DNA of 34,334 nucleotides from CAYPGJ01 sp964638515 (GCA_964638515.1 CAZWZL010000031.1:1-34334); one strand, 5' to 3'; positions 20,438 to 29,201 are shown, counted from the stretch's first letter. Translations and numbers: made by a program. Notes: generated from the letters alone by a model not told the origin.

Positions 20438-21166
20438 GTGGTCATCGTCGATACTTACAACGTGCTGGGGGTGGAAGGGGTGCTCGACGGAGAGCGCGCC
20501 GGGCTGGACCTTCGAGGGCTGGTTGCCCTGATTTCGGGGTCGAGGCTGGCCGGAAAGCGCGTTTTGCTGGTCTGTGACGGGGCGCCAGGCCCGAAGATGC
20601 CAACCGGTCGGATCGGGAACATCGAGATCGTGTTCTCGGGGGGTGGGAGGGACGCGGATTCGCTGATCGCACTCCGGCTGCGGGAGTTCGGCGGAGGGAG
20701 AGGGGTGTTAGTCGTCAGTTCGGACCGTGCCGTTCGAACGTCGGCGCGACGTCGGGGCGCCAAGGAGATCAGCAGCGAGGAGTTTCTGGCGGGCCTGCGC
20801 GGGGTGGCGCGAACGACGAAGGAGAGTCGGGCTTCGAGCGCTCTGCGTCGGAGTGTGCCGCTGCCGGATTCCGCCGTGCGCGCGTGGATCGACGAGTTCG
20901 GACTCCGAGCGAGCGACTTGATGAGCATCGCGGGCGCTGCGGCCGGCGCGTCGGACGATGTCCATGAGGCCCCGCCAGCACGCCGCGCGACCCGGCCCGA
21001 TCAATCTGCTCGCGAGCAAGCCTTACCGGCTGCGAGCGGTTTCGTGCACGAGGCGGCAGGCCCGACGCAGATGTGGCCGACGTCGGGAGGAGCCATTGAC
21101 CCGAGCGAGCTGGAAATGTCGCGCTGGCTGGACGGGGTTACCCGTCTCAGACCCAGGGACGCGTGA
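20438..21166 (+). CDS. YacP-like NYN-domain protein
   Basis: The N-terminal 150 residues fit the YacP/DUF901 group of PIN-like NYN nucleases: VVIVDTYNVLG (first acidic residue Asp), LVCDGAPGPK, GGGRDADSLIALRL (Asp pair) and VVSSDRAVRTSARRRGAKEISSEEFL. Such proteins are predicted RNases; Bacillus YacP (Rae1) cuts mRNA on the ribosome. The start is chosen at GTG 20438, which gives the usual short lead before the first strand; an ATG at 20390 would add 16 residues without a ribosome-binding site. The C-terminal 90 residues are low in conservation, with Ala/Arg-rich linker and a final SELEMSRWLDGVTRL helix. The product has 242 residues, above the family norm of about 170. It is divergent from rpsU. 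Confidence 0.75.
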   Translation: MVIVDTYNVLGVEGVLDGERAGLDLRGLVALISGSRLAGKRVLLVCDGAPGPKMPTGRIGNIEIVFSGGGRDADSLIALRLREFGGGRGVLVVSSDRAVRTSARRRGAKEISSEEFLAGLRGVARTTKESRASSALRRSVPLPDSAVRAWIDEFGLRASDLMSIAGAAAGASDDVHEAPPARRATRPDQSAREQALPAASGFVHEAAGPTQMWPTSGGAIDPSELEMSRWLDGVTRLRPRDA

Positions 21167-21184
21167 GGTGAACTCGATGGACGT

Positions 21185-22318
21185 TCAGCCGCGGTCTTTG
21201 AGAGGGACGTAGGCGACGTCGTGGGGCCCGATGTACTCGGCGCTCGGGCGGATCAGTCGGTTGGCGGCGAGCTGCTCGATGCAGTGCCCGGCCCAACCGG
21301 AGATTCGCGAGAGCGCGAACATGGGAGTGAAGAGGTCGAGCTTGAGGCCGAGGGAGTGGTATGTGGTGGCCGAATAGAAATCGACGTTTGGGTAGATGCC
21401 TTTGGCGGCGACGGCGTCGTGCATCAGTTTTTCGATGCGTGCGGACATGGCGTAGAGCTTCTCGTTGCCGGTGTCCTTGGAGAGTTGTTCGGCGAGGGTC
21501 TTGAGGTAGGTCGCGCGGGGGTCATAGGCCTTGTAGACGCGGTGGCCGAAGCCCATGATCTTCTTCTTGTTTTCGAGGGCGTCCTTGACGAACGCGTCGA
21601 CCTTTTCGAGCGAGCCGATCTCGTTGAGCGTGACCATGACGCCCTCGTTCGCGCCGCCGTGGAGCGGGCCGCGGAGAGCGCCGATGGCGCCGGACATGAC
21701 GGAGTAGATATCGCTGAGGGTGGAGGCGATGACTCGGCCGGTGAAGGTTGAGGCGTTGAGCCCGTGGTCGGCGTGGAGGATCATGCAGACGTCAAAGGCG
21801 CGCTCCATGGTCTGGGTGGGCTTGGCGCCGTTGAGCATGTAGAGAAAGTTTGCGGCAAACGACAGGGATGAGTCGGGCTTGACGGAGTCCTTGCCGCTGC
21901 GGTGTCGATCGAAGACGGCGATCATGGCCGGGGCTTTGCCCAGCAGCGCGAGGCCCTTCTTTCTGAACGCCTCGACATCGGTGGAATTCGGATCGGGATC
22001 GAGCATCGCCATCGCTGAGACGGCGGTGCGGAGCACGTGCATGGGCTGCGCGGACTTGGGGAACGATCTGATGATCGCCTCGATTTCCGAGGGGAGTGAG
22101 TACTGGGCGCGGAGTTCCTTGACGAACGCGTCGAGTTCGGCCTTGCGGGGCAGCCGACCGTTCCAGAGCAGATAGACGGTTTCCTCGAAGGAAGAGTTGC
22201 GGGCCAGATCGTCGATCGCGATGCCGACGTATTCGAGGACGCCCTTCTCGCCGTCGATGAACGACATTCGAGTCTCGGCGGCGACAACTCCTTCCAGCCC
22301 CTTGGTCGCGGTGCTCAT
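21185..22318 (-). CDS. gltA: Citrate synthase (short, type II family)
   Basis: The 377-residue enzyme condenses acetyl-CoA and oxaloacetate in the TCA cycle. The catalytic residues are visible: His220 in GPLHGGANEG, His259 in MGFGHRVYKAYDPR and Asp313 in NVDFYSATTY; His185 in LHADHGLNAS is also conserved. Length is that of the short Gram-positive/archaeal-like group rather than the 430-residue NADH-regulated enzymes. 2-Methylcitrate synthase is close in sequence and cannot be excluded, but no prp genes are near. Start is ATG 22318 behind a weak GAGAGAAAG. It is divergent from guanine deaminase and converges with the YacP-like gene, 18 bp apart. Confidence 0.93.
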   Translation of the reverse strand: MSTATKGLEGVVAAETRMSFIDGEKGVLEYVGIAIDDLARNSSFEETVYLLWNGRLPRKAELDAFVKELRAQYSLPSEIEAIIRSFPKSAQPMHVLRTAVSAMAMLDPDPNSTDVEAFRKKGLALLGKAPAMIAVFDRHRSGKDSVKPDSSLSFAANFLYMLNGAKPTQTMERAFDVCMILHADHGLNASTFTGRVIASTLSDIYSVMSGAIGALRGPLHGGANEGVMVTLNEIGSLEKVDAFVKDALENKKKIMGFGHRVYKAYDPRATYLKTLAEQLSKDTGNEKLYAMSARIEKLMHDAVAAKGIYPNVDFYSATTYHSLGLKLDLFTPMFALSRISGWAGHCIEQLAANRLIRPSAEYIGPHDVAYVPLKDRG

Positions 22319-22472
22319 AATCTGACTTTCTCTCGTATGCGGATCGAGTAGCGATGGTGTGTGGCGGATCGACGCCCGGTGCTCGGCCCCGTCGGGGCGT
22401 CGGGAGGGCGACTATAGAGAGCGTGGGGGGGTGGGGCAACGCGGCGCGGCGGTGCTACGCTGGGCGCGAACC

Positions 22473-23738
22473 ATGCTCATCCAGGGACTGCTGCTTCGGG
22501 ATCCTTCCCAGCCGCCCACGCCGGGATGGCTGCGCGTGGAGCGCGGGCGGATCGCGGAGTTGGGCGAGGGGGATCCTTCGAGAAGCCGGCGGCCCGACGC
22601 GGGTGGCCCCGGACGGATCATCTGCCCGGCGTTCATCGATGCGCACACGCATCTTCCCCAGTTTCCGGCGGTGGGTTGCGACGGCATGGAGCTGCTGGCC
22701 TGGTTGGACCGGGTGGTGTATCCGGCGGAGCGATGGTGGGGGGCGGGGGGATGGCGCAACGTGCTTGGGGCGGCATTGCACGGACTGGTGCGAGAAGGAA
22801 CGTTGGGCTTCGCGGCGTACCTGACGAGTCATGCGGAGGCGTCGCGTGGAGCACTGGACGTGCTCGCGCGAACGGGGCTTCGCGGCGTGGCGGGACGAGT
22901 GCAGATGGATCGCGGCGCGCCAGATGACCTGACGGCGGAGGATCGATGGCGCCGAGAGCAGCGTCCGATCCCTTGTGCTGTTATGGATGTTGCCGCATTG
23001 CGGGGCGCGCGCGTGGAAGCATCGGCCAATCCGCGGTTCGCTCCGGCGTGTTCGGAAGAGCTGCTCGCTGAAGTTGGGTGGCTTCGAGGGGAACGACCAG
23101 GGCTCGTGGTGCAGACGCATCTGGCGGAGGATCGTGCCGAAGTGGAGGCGGTGTCGCGCCTCTTTCCAGATTCGCCGCACTACTTGGGCGTGTACGAGCG
23201 GGCCGGGCTGCTCGGCGAGCGGACGCTGCTTGCACATTGCTGTCATCTCGTGGCGGATGAATGGGCGCGGATCGCTTCGAGCCGCAGCGTGGTGGTGCAT
23301 TGCCCGACGGCGAACGTGTTTCTTCGTTCGGGAGTGTTTGACCTGACGGCCGCGCGGGACCACGGCGTGCGGCTGGCCCTGGGGAGCGACGTGGCGGCCG
23401 GGGCGGATGTGGCCATGCCGAGAGTGGCGCGCGCGATGATTGAGACGGCGAAGCTGCGGCAGATGCTGACCGGAAAGGTCGGCGTGGTTCCCACGCCTGA
23501 GGAGGCTTGGCGGTTGATTACGCGGGATAACGCCGAGGCGGTCGGCTGGCCGGATGCCGGTCTGATTGAGGTGGGGGCCAGCGCGGATCTCCTGGTGCTG
23601 CGCCCACCGGAGACGTGGCTGGATGAGCATCTGATCGGTCGATTGCTTTACGGCTGGGAATCGGGGCTGATCGAGGCTCGCGTGCTCGGCGCCGGGGAGG
23701 GGAGGATCGTGTCGCCCGGTACGATTCTGACCGCGTGA
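22473..23738 (+). CDS. Guanine deaminase-like amidohydrolase
   Basis: A 421-residue metal-dependent hydrolase of the ATZ/TRZ-guanine deaminase group. Metal ligands are present: His58 and His60 in FIDAHTHLPQF, His216 in VVQTHLAE with Glu219, His255 in LLAHCCHL, and Asp306 in LALGSDVAAG. The block VHCPTANVFLRSGVFDL is typical for guanine deaminases and points to deamination of guanine to xanthine; other nucleobase or related amines remain possible. An amino-terminal and a carboxy-terminal small beta-domain frame the barrel (MLIQGLLLRD and ADLLVLRPPE). Start ATG 22473 has no clear ribosome-binding site. The TGA stop overlaps the GTG start of the rhomboid gene, so the two are translated together. 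Confidence 0.82.
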   Translation: MLIQGLLLRDPSQPPTPGWLRVERGRIAELGEGDPSRSRRPDAGGPGRIICPAFIDAHTHLPQFPAVGCDGMELLAWLDRVVYPAERWWGAGGWRNVLGAALHGLVREGTLGFAAYLTSHAEASRGALDVLARTGLRGVAGRVQMDRGAPDDLTAEDRWRREQRPIPCAVMDVAALRGARVEASANPRFAPACSEELLAEVGWLRGERPGLVVQTHLAEDRAEVEAVSRLFPDSPHYLGVYERAGLLGERTLLAHCCHLVADEWARIASSRSVVVHCPTANVFLRSGVFDLTAARDHGVRLALGSDVAAGADVAMPRVARAMIETAKLRQMLTGKVGVVPTPEEAWRLITRDNAEAVGWPDAGLIEVGASADLLVLRPPETWLDEHLIGRLLYGWESGLIEARVLGAGEGRIVSPGTILTA

Positions 23739-24871
23739 TCCTTCCCCTCGGCACAGACCGTCCGCTGAAGCGCCCGACCGTGGTGACGTTCGTGCTCATC
23801 GCGCTCAATGCGCTCGTGTTCATCGGCGAGATCGTGAGTGGGGGACGCGGGGGGGGCGGGGGCGATCTGCGGCAACTTGCGCTCGATCCGGAGGCGATCC
23901 GGTGGTGGGGCTTTCTCAGCTACCAGTTCCTGCACGCGGACGTGCTGCACATCGCGGGCAACATGCTGTTCTTGTGGTGTTTCGGGCCGAGCGTGGAGGA
24001 CCGGCTCGGGCGTTGGTGGTTCGTGGGGTTTTACCTTCTGGGCGGGAGCGCGGCGGGAGGCTTGCACGCGGCGTTCAGTTCACATCCGGTGATCGGGGCG
24101 AGCGGCGCGATCGCGGCGGTGACGGGCGCGTTTCTCGTGCTCTTCCCTCGGACGCACGTGAAGGTGTTCATGCTGTTCTTCCTGATCGGCATTTTTCAGA
24201 TTCCCGCGGCGTGGTTCCTGGGAGCGTCCATCGCATGGGACATTCTGTTCAACTCGCGGGGAGACAGCGGCGTCGCGGTGGGCGCGCACATCGGCGGGTA
24301 TCTCTTCGGGGCCGGGGTGTCGTTCGGACTGCTGGGTTCCGGGCTGCTCAAGCGCGAGCCGTACGACCTGTTTTCGATCGCGAAGCAGGCGCATCGTCGG
24401 CGCGTGTTCAAGGGTGAGGTTTCCAAGGGGCGGGCCGCGTGGTCGAACGAGCATGGGCTGCAGCACCATTCGAGGCGCGAGAGCGACGCCGCGCCGGCGG
24501 ATGCGCCGCAGCGGGCCGAGTTGTTCAGCGCGATCGAGACGGGGAACGTCGAAACGATGGCCTCGGCGTATCGGGCGCTGCTGGGCATCGCATCTCAGCG
24601 CGGCCTCCCTCGTGACACCCTGCTGGATCTGGCGAACCGGCTGTATGGGGGCGGCGAGAAGGACCTGGCCGCGTCGGCGTACCAGTCCTTCCTGGCTCGA
24701 CACGCCAAGGACGTCGAGGCGCCGCTGGTGCGCGTGATGCTCGCGTTGCTTTGCGCGCGTCACTTGAATGATCCGGTTCGGGCAAAGTCGCTGATTGCGG
24801 AAGCCAAGGCCGGCCGGCTCACTTCGGATCAACGCGAGCTTGCGGAACAACTGCTCTCGGAACTTGGTTGA
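23735..24871 (+). CDS. Rhomboid family intramembrane serine protease with helical C-terminal extension
   Basis: The first 215 residues are a rhomboid domain: a TM helix at 15-34, FLHADVLHIAGNMLFLW (His72 and Asn76 of the oxyanion region), the nucleophile Ser123 in IGASGAIAAV, and the catalytic His185 in VAVGAHIGGYLFGA. It cuts membrane proteins within the bilayer. The C-terminal 160 residues are soluble: a basic linker (RRVFKGEVSKGR), then an all-helical region (ETMASAYRALLG, LLDLANRLYGGGEKDLAASAYQSFLARH) that looks like TPR-type repeats. Such extensions are seen in some planctomycete rhomboids (general knowledge, not checked). GTG 23735 overlaps the guanine deaminase stop; trpF follows 16 bp later. 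Confidence 0.9.
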   Translation: MILPLGTDRPLKRPTVVTFVLIALNALVFIGEIVSGGRGGGGGDLRQLALDPEAIRWWGFLSYQFLHADVLHIAGNMLFLWCFGPSVEDRLGRWWFVGFYLLGGSAAGGLHAAFSSHPVIGASGAIAAVTGAFLVLFPRTHVKVFMLFFLIGIFQIPAAWFLGASIAWDILFNSRGDSGVAVGAHIGGYLFGAGVSFGLLGSGLLKREPYDLFSIAKQAHRRRVFKGEVSKGRAAWSNEHGLQHHSRRESDAAPADAPQRAELFSAIETGNVETMASAYRALLGIASQRGLPRDTLLDLANRLYGGGEKDLAASAYQSFLARHAKDVEAPLVRVMLALLCARHLNDPVRAKSLIAEAKAGRLTSDQRELAEQLLSELG

Positions 24872-24887
24872 ATTGACGGAGCCCCTC

Positions 24888-25538
24888 ATGTTCGCTCGAA
24901 CGCGCATCAAGATCTGCGGCATTCGTGACTCCGAAGGCGCGCTGGCCGCCATTGACGCGGGCGCGGATGCGCTCGGATTCGTCTTCCACGAGGGCTCGCC
25001 CCGGTACATCCGTCCTGTGGAAGCGTATTCCCTGGTTCGGGGCCTTCCTCCGATGATCGCCTCGGTAGGGCTATTCGTGAACGCGCCGATCGACACGTTC
25101 GAGGCTATCAGCCAGGTTTGTCCGACGGATTACGCGCAGCTTCATGGACAGGAGGATGCGGCGCTCGTCGAGGCGTGCGGGCCTCGGATCATCAAGGCGG
25201 TTCGATTCGATGCTGCGACGATCGGCGCAGATCTCGAGCGATGGGCTGCGCTGGATGCGGTCGACGCCATTCTGGTGGACGGCTCGTCCGGCGGACGGGG
25301 TACGGCCTTCGACTGGTCGGCTCTGGATGCGGCTCGCGAGGCGGCTTCGGACCGGCCGCTGATCCTCGCCGGTGGGCTGACGCCGGAGAACGTCGGAGAA
25401 GCCATTCTGGCTGCAAGGCCGTATGCGGTGGACGTTTCCAGCGGCGTCGAGCATCCGGATCGGCCCGGCGTCAAGGACGCCGCGCGGATTCGTGCGTTCT
25501 GCGCCGCGGTGCGTTCGGCGGACATGGAATCTTGTTGA
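24888..25538 (+). CDS. trpF: Phosphoribosylanthranilate isomerase
   Basis: TrpF performs the Amadori isomerisation of N-(5'-phosphoribosyl)anthranilate in tryptophan synthesis. The 216-residue single-domain barrel has the catalytic Cys in RIKICGIRD, GADALGFVFHEGSPRYI, VGLFVNAP, YAQLHGQED, the general acid Asp in AILVDGSSGGRGTAFDW, and the phosphate-binding ILAGGLTPENV and AVDVSSGVEHPDRPGVKD. Start is ATG 24888 with GGAG at 24878-24881. It is likely transcribed with the rhomboid gene. The glutamine amidotransferase gene trpG/pabA lies about 1.5 kb away on the other strand; no other trp gene is present. Confidence 0.95.
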   Translation: MFARTRIKICGIRDSEGALAAIDAGADALGFVFHEGSPRYIRPVEAYSLVRGLPPMIASVGLFVNAPIDTFEAISQVCPTDYAQLHGQEDAALVEACGPRIIKAVRFDAATIGADLERWAALDAVDAILVDGSSGGRGTAFDWSALDAAREAASDRPLILAGGLTPENVGEAILAARPYAVDVSSGVEHPDRPGVKDAARIRAFCAAVRSADMESC

Positions 25539-25673
25539 CTTGTCGAGCGAGGCGCGCTATGAAACTCTAGCTGCGAACCTCGGGGTGTTTTGGGGCGGGC
25601 GGCGTCCAACCACGTGCCTTGCGGTCGGTGGCGCGAAGGAGCGCATGCCGTCAGGTGGGCTTTGGAGAAAGCC

Positions 25674-25883
25674 ATGTCGCGCACCATTGAAAAGCAGGAG
25701 GGCCGCGAGCGGCCTGACCTCACTCCGACGAGCCAGCCTCGCGTGAATCACAACGAGGTGGTTGCGGAATTCGACGGGGTGTGCAGCACGCGAAACGTTC
25801 GCGTTTGGGAGCGCACTCGGCCGTCTGGTGAGATGGTTCGGGGCACGCGCGAGATCGGGCGCGTGTCCGAGCCGATGTCGTAA
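25674..25883 (+). CDS. Possible small protein (69 residues), unknown
   Basis: ATG 25674 has GGAG six bases upstream and a frame to TAA 25881-25883. The product is highly charged and polar, starting MSRTIEKQEGRERPD, with no hydrophobic segment and no motif I recognise. It converges with the unknown gene at 25890 with only 6 bp between stops. A competing 33-residue frame with AAGGAG in front of ATG 25644 overlaps it. It may be a real planctomycete-specific gene or chance; codon choice is only fairly like that of neighbours. Confidence 0.35.
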   Translation: MSRTIEKQEGRERPDLTPTSQPRVNHNEVVAEFDGVCSTRNVRVWERTRPSGEMVRGTREIGRVSEPMS

Positions 25884-25889
25884 GCGCAC

Positions 25890-26351
25890 TCAGGACGAAG
25901 GTGTAAAGGTCGCGCCGGGCGTCAGATCGCAGGCCACGAACTGGCCGGGCTTGAACTGGGCCGCGCGCTGCGCTTCGTTCGTGCGGCAGACGACCGGCAT
26001 GGATTCATGAGGGCAGATGGTCACCGTGTCGGCTGCGGCGTCGACGGCGAGAACCGTGCCCTGGATTCGGCGCGGACGGCCGTAGACCGGGTCGATGAAC
26101 CGGCCACCGGTGGACACGACGTCGATACGCTGGGCCTGTGCTCGCACCGTGCCCGCGATCCGTTTCCCGACGCTCACGGTCGGCGCGGCGTCAGAAATGA
26201 GTTGCACTCGATATTCGCTCGTCGGCAGCGCGAGCACGACGCGGCCTTCCGTGGATTCGGCAAGCGTCGCTCTGGTGAGCGCGACGGATTGGGCGGCTGG
26301 AGTCGTTTCGGGCATGCTGGTCGGCGCTCCTGATTCTGCGTCAACGATCAT
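25890..26351 (-). CDS. Unrecognised protein coupled to trpG/pabA
   Basis: The frame from ATG 26351 encodes 153 residues; ATG 26315 (MPETTPAAQ) with AGGAG eleven bases upstream is an alternative. ATG 26351 overlaps the stop of the amidotransferase gene in ATGA, so translational coupling is likely. The protein is soluble and beta-rich by pattern, with EGRVVLALPTSEYRVQLI, VGKRIAGTVRAQAQRIDVV, RRIQGTVLAVD and DTVTICPHESMPVVCRT followed by FKPGQFVACDLTPGATF. This succession suggests small barrel domains, perhaps OB-like, in two halves. I know no function for it. Two cysteines (TICPH and VVCRT) are close together in the second half. Confidence 0.7.
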   Translation of the reverse strand: MIVDAESGAPTSMPETTPAAQSVALTRATLAESTEGRVVLALPTSEYRVQLISDAAPTVSVGKRIAGTVRAQAQRIDVVSTGGRFIDPVYGRPRRIQGTVLAVDAAADTVTICPHESMPVVCRTNEAQRAAQFKPGQFVACDLTPGATFTPSS

Positions 26352-27043
26352 CGTATCGAAGACAGGCCGAGGGCTGCGCCCGGCCGGCGCATCGCCAGGA
26401 AGTTCGCGAGCAGGCGCGGCCCATCGATGGTGAGGAATGACTCCGGGTGGAACTGCACGCCTTCGAGCGGGGCGAGTTCGGTCGTCGAGGCGGCGTCGGT
26501 GGGTCGCTCCCGTTCGGGGGTTGTGGCCCAATCACGCCTCAGGCCCATGACCACGCGCCCTGTGCCGCCCGGCTCGCGTTCGTCCGGCTCATCGGTCCAC
26601 GCGGAGACCGTCCACCCCCGCTGAGGAACCGTGTGCGGGAGCACGCAAAGGCTGTGGTACCGCGTGGCGACGAACGGGTTGGGCAGGCCGACGAAAAGCC
26701 CGGTGTCGTCGTGGTAGATGGGGCTGGTCTTGCCGTGCATGACCCTGGGCGCCCGATCGACCGTCATGCCGGAGGTGAAGCCGATGCACTGGTGGCCGAG
26801 ACAGACGCCCAGGATGGGGACGAGGCCTGCGAAGCGTGTGAGGATGTCATTGGAGACGCCGGCTTCGGTGGGTGAGGCGGGTCCTGGGGAGATGATGATG
26901 TGGGAGGGGTTGAGGGCCTCGGCCTGGTCGGGGGTGATCTCGTCGTTTCGCACGACGCGCACCGCAAGGGATGGGTCGAGCTCGCCGAGCCTCTGCACGA
27001 GGTTCCACGTGAAGGAATCGTAGTTGTCGATCAGCAGGATCAT
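26348..27043 (-). CDS. trpG: Anthranilate/aminodeoxychorismate synthase glutamine amidotransferase
   Basis: A class-I glutamine amidotransferase of 231 residues that releases ammonia from glutamine for chorismate-using synthases. The triad is visible: Cys81 in ILGVCLGHQC, and the His-Glu pair in VQFHPESF. MILLIDNYDSFTWNL and IIISPGPASPTEAG (a GPGxP-like block) are standard. TrpG (tryptophan) and PabA (folate) cannot be told apart, and one protein often serves both. The start ATG 27043 gives the normal N-terminus; a GTG at 27058 would add five residues. An insertion of about 35 polar residues lies between GLRRDW and the FHPESF block, making the protein longer than the usual 190. No large subunit gene is in the window. 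Confidence 0.9.
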   Translation of the reverse strand: MILLIDNYDSFTWNLVQRLGELDPSLAVRVVRNDEITPDQAEALNPSHIIISPGPASPTEAGVSNDILTRFAGLVPILGVCLGHQCIGFTSGMTVDRAPRVMHGKTSPIYHDDTGLFVGLPNPFVATRYHSLCVLPHTVPQRGWTVSAWTDEPDEREPGGTGRVVMGLRRDWATTPERERPTDAASTTELAPLEGVQFHPESFLTIDGPRLLANFLAMRRPGAALGLSSIR

Positions 27044-27199
27044 GGTTCGAACACTCACATCGGAGGCTGGTATGGACGCAAGGGTAGTGCGTGCGGCGCT
27101 CGAATGTCGAGACGCCCGGCCGAGCGCGCCTGCGAACTCAAGGCGCGCCCGCCGGGCGCGTGTGCGTGCACCGGAGTGCGATTCCGGGGGTGTTCGAGC

Positions 27200-27988
27200 T
27201 CAGGCCGCCGCTTCGGCGACGCCGTCCAGCGTGACGTAGAAGAGGCGGTTGGTGATCGGGTACGGGAGGCGCTTGAAGTCGTGATCGACGCGTCCCTTGA
27301 GGCGGTCGACGAAAGGGGTTGGGTTCCGGGAGATGGCCAGGAACATGTCCCGCGCCGGAGTGGCGACAAGAAAGTCGCCCCCCAGCTTCGGAGCGAGCTC
27401 ATGATGCAGGTTGGAGAGCAGGAGCCTCGCGGCGTCGTAGCCATCCTGTTGCGTCAGGATGAACGCTCGCCCGCCTTCCTTGGACTCCACCATCTGGAAC
27501 CGCAGTTTCGGCGCGTATGCGTCGAGGTTGTGGCGGGAGATCGCCTCGAGGTCTTCCGGGGTGATGCCCCAGCGCACCATCTGCTCCGTCGTGATGCTCA
27601 CGGTCATGTTCGGAAGATCGATGACAAAGAGCACGACCGTGCCGTTGACGTACGGCACATGCGCGACCAGATCTTTGGTGAGTCGATTGAAGATCGACTC
27701 CGGCTGGATTCGGGGCATGATCCGCGGGCGAGCCAGGTCGAGCGGCATGGACGCCGCGGACATGGTGTCCCCTGCAAAGAGGTGCTCGAGGAACTGCTCG
27801 ACGATCTCGGCCCCGTGGTCCGGGTCATGGGCCACGAGTCGATAGAGGTTTTCCAGATCGAGCCGCCGACCATCGACGATCAGCTCGCTCGGTCCGACGA
27901 GATCGACGTGTAGTTCCGGGTGCAGGCGACGGAGCATGACCGTCACCTGTTCTGCGAACGCTTCCGGCTCTTTGGGCATCGCGGCCAT
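27200..27988 (-). CDS. DUF1444 family protein
   Basis: The 262-residue protein fits the DUF1444/YtpQ family in length and layout: a helical N-terminus (FAEQVTVMLRRLHPELHV), a strand-rich part (GPSELIVDGRRLDLENLYRLV), the ARPRIMPRIQPESIF block, VPYVNGTVVLFVIDLPNMTVSITTEQMVRWG, and a final DFLVATPARDMFLAIS. The family function is unknown. The start is ATG 27988 with GGGGAGA about nine bases upstream; an ATG at 27979 is an alternative and longer frames reach into the divergent region. No signal peptide is seen. It is divergent from kdsA. Confidence 0.75.
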   Translation of the reverse strand: MAAMPKEPEAFAEQVTVMLRRLHPELHVDLVGPSELIVDGRRLDLENLYRLVAHDPDHGAEIVEQFLEHLFAGDTMSAASMPLDLARPRIMPRIQPESIFNRLTKDLVAHVPYVNGTVVLFVIDLPNMTVSITTEQMVRWGITPEDLEAISRHNLDAYAPKLRFQMVESKEGGRAFILTQQDGYDAARLLLSNLHHELAPKLGGDFLVATPARDMFLAISRNPTPFVDRLKGRVDHDFKRLPYPITNRLFYVTLDGVAEAAA

Positions 27989-28173
27989 GGAGCGACTCTC
28001 CCCTCGCGTCGGGTGACGTCCCGAGGCGAATGACACCAGAGGGGATCCATCGGAAGAAAGGCGCGCCCGATGCACACGGGCTGTCAGAGATTATGCTCCC
28101 TCTTGGGCCCGTTTCCGGTCACCCGACGTCTGCCCCTCCAGCAGACACATATTCGCGGGCGTACCCTGAGTGG

Positions 28174-29052
28174 ATGCACCGACTCTGCCGTGTTGGTCCC
28201 GCCAGCCAGCCCATAACCGTCGGCCCGGGGCGGCCATTGGCGATCATCGCCGGTCCCTGCGTGCTCGAATCTGAATCCATCTGCCTGGAGATCGGCCGCG
28301 CGATGGCTGAAGCGTGCGCGAACGCCGGTCTGCCGTTCATTTTCAAAGCGAGTCTGGACAAGGCCAATCGGTCGAGCGCGGGATCTGCGCGTGGTCCGGG
28401 GATGGAACAAGGCATCCGCGCCTTGGCGGCCGTGCGGGACGCGCTTGGAGTTCCCGTCACCACGGATGTGCACCTTCCCGAGCAAGCAGAGCCGGTGGCG
28501 GAGGTCGTCGACCTGCTGCAGGTTCCTGCGTTCCTGTGCCGCCAGACTGATCTGTTGGTGGCGTGCGGAGAGGCGGCCGCGCGTCACAAACGCGCGGTGA
28601 ATGTCAAGAAGGGCCAGTTCATGGCCCCGAGTGAGATGGTGGGCCCGATCGAAAAGCTCGGGCGAGCCGGCTGCCACAACACCCTCATCACCGAACGGGG
28701 CACGTTCTTCGGATACCACCGTCTCGTGAACGACTTTGCGGGAGTTGTAGATCTCATGGAGCTGCTTGGGGAGAACTCTCCTCCCGTCTGCTTCGACGCC
28801 ACGCATTCCACGCAGCTGCCCGGGGGTGGGGCCGGGGTGACGTCGGGGCGGCCTGATCGTGCGGCGCCGCTGGCACGCGCCGCGGTGGCGGTGGGGGCGC
28901 ACGCTGTGTTCCTGGAGTGCCACCCGGAGCCCGCCAAGGCCTTGAGCGATGCGGCCACGTCACTGCCGCTCGACGAAGCCGTAGCGCTCGTGGCGAGCCT
29001 GCGGGCAATCCGCGCCGCGCTCGCGCCGGAATCGGCCTCGTGTGGCTCTTGA
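28174..29052 (+). CDS. kdsA: 3-deoxy-8-phosphooctulonate (Kdo-8-P) synthase
   Basis: KdsA condenses phosphoenolpyruvate and arabinose-5-phosphate on the way to Kdo of lipopolysaccharide. The 292-residue protein shows LAIIAGPCVLES, KASLDKANRSS, VPVTTDVHLPEQ, LLQVPAFLCRQTDLL, AVNVKKGQFMAP, ERGTFFGYHRLVNDF and CFDATHSTQLPGG. Cys29 stands in AGPCVLES, where metal-dependent enzymes (Aquifex type) have Cys and metal-independent ones (E. coli type) have Asn, so a metal-dependent enzyme is expected. Start is ATG 28174, with a weak GAG upstream. The upstream DUF1444 gene is divergent, and a hairpin with T-rich tail follows. It supports an outer membrane with Kdo-containing lipid A. Confidence 0.95.
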   Translation: MHRLCRVGPASQPITVGPGRPLAIIAGPCVLESESICLEIGRAMAEACANAGLPFIFKASLDKANRSSAGSARGPGMEQGIRALAAVRDALGVPVTTDVHLPEQAEPVAEVVDLLQVPAFLCRQTDLLVACGEAAARHKRAVNVKKGQFMAPSEMVGPIEKLGRAGCHNTLITERGTFFGYHRLVNDFAGVVDLMELLGENSPPVCFDATHSTQLPGGGAGVTSGRPDRAAPLARAAVAVGAHAVFLECHPEPAKALSDAATSLPLDEAVALVASLRAIRAALAPESASCGS

Positions 29053-29060
29053 GGGGCTGT

Positions 29061-29095
29061 GAGCCAGATATCGGCTCGCGCAATTTTGCTTTGTT
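29061..29095 (+). terminator. Probable intrinsic terminator of kdsA
   Basis: GAGCC (29061-29065) pairs with GGCTC (29073-29077) around a 7-base loop, 8 bp after the kdsA stop. It is followed by a T-rich stretch with TTTT and TTTGTT. The stem is short, so efficiency may be moderate. Confidence 0.5.
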
Positions 29096-29201
29096 GAGCG
29101 CCTCGGCTTCCCTGTGGGGCGGTTCATTCGTGGGCGAGTAGAGCGATTCGCCGTTCAGCCGCCGGCGACCGCGCGCCACGCTCGGCGGGAGCGCCAACAC
29201 C

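Noticed and set aside
25423..25746. Plus-strand frame overlapping the trpF end, including MPSGGLWRKP with AAGGAG upstream
   Set aside because: The Shine-Dalgarno spacing is too short and the product is an Arg/Ser-rich peptide with no support; the 69-residue frame is slightly better.
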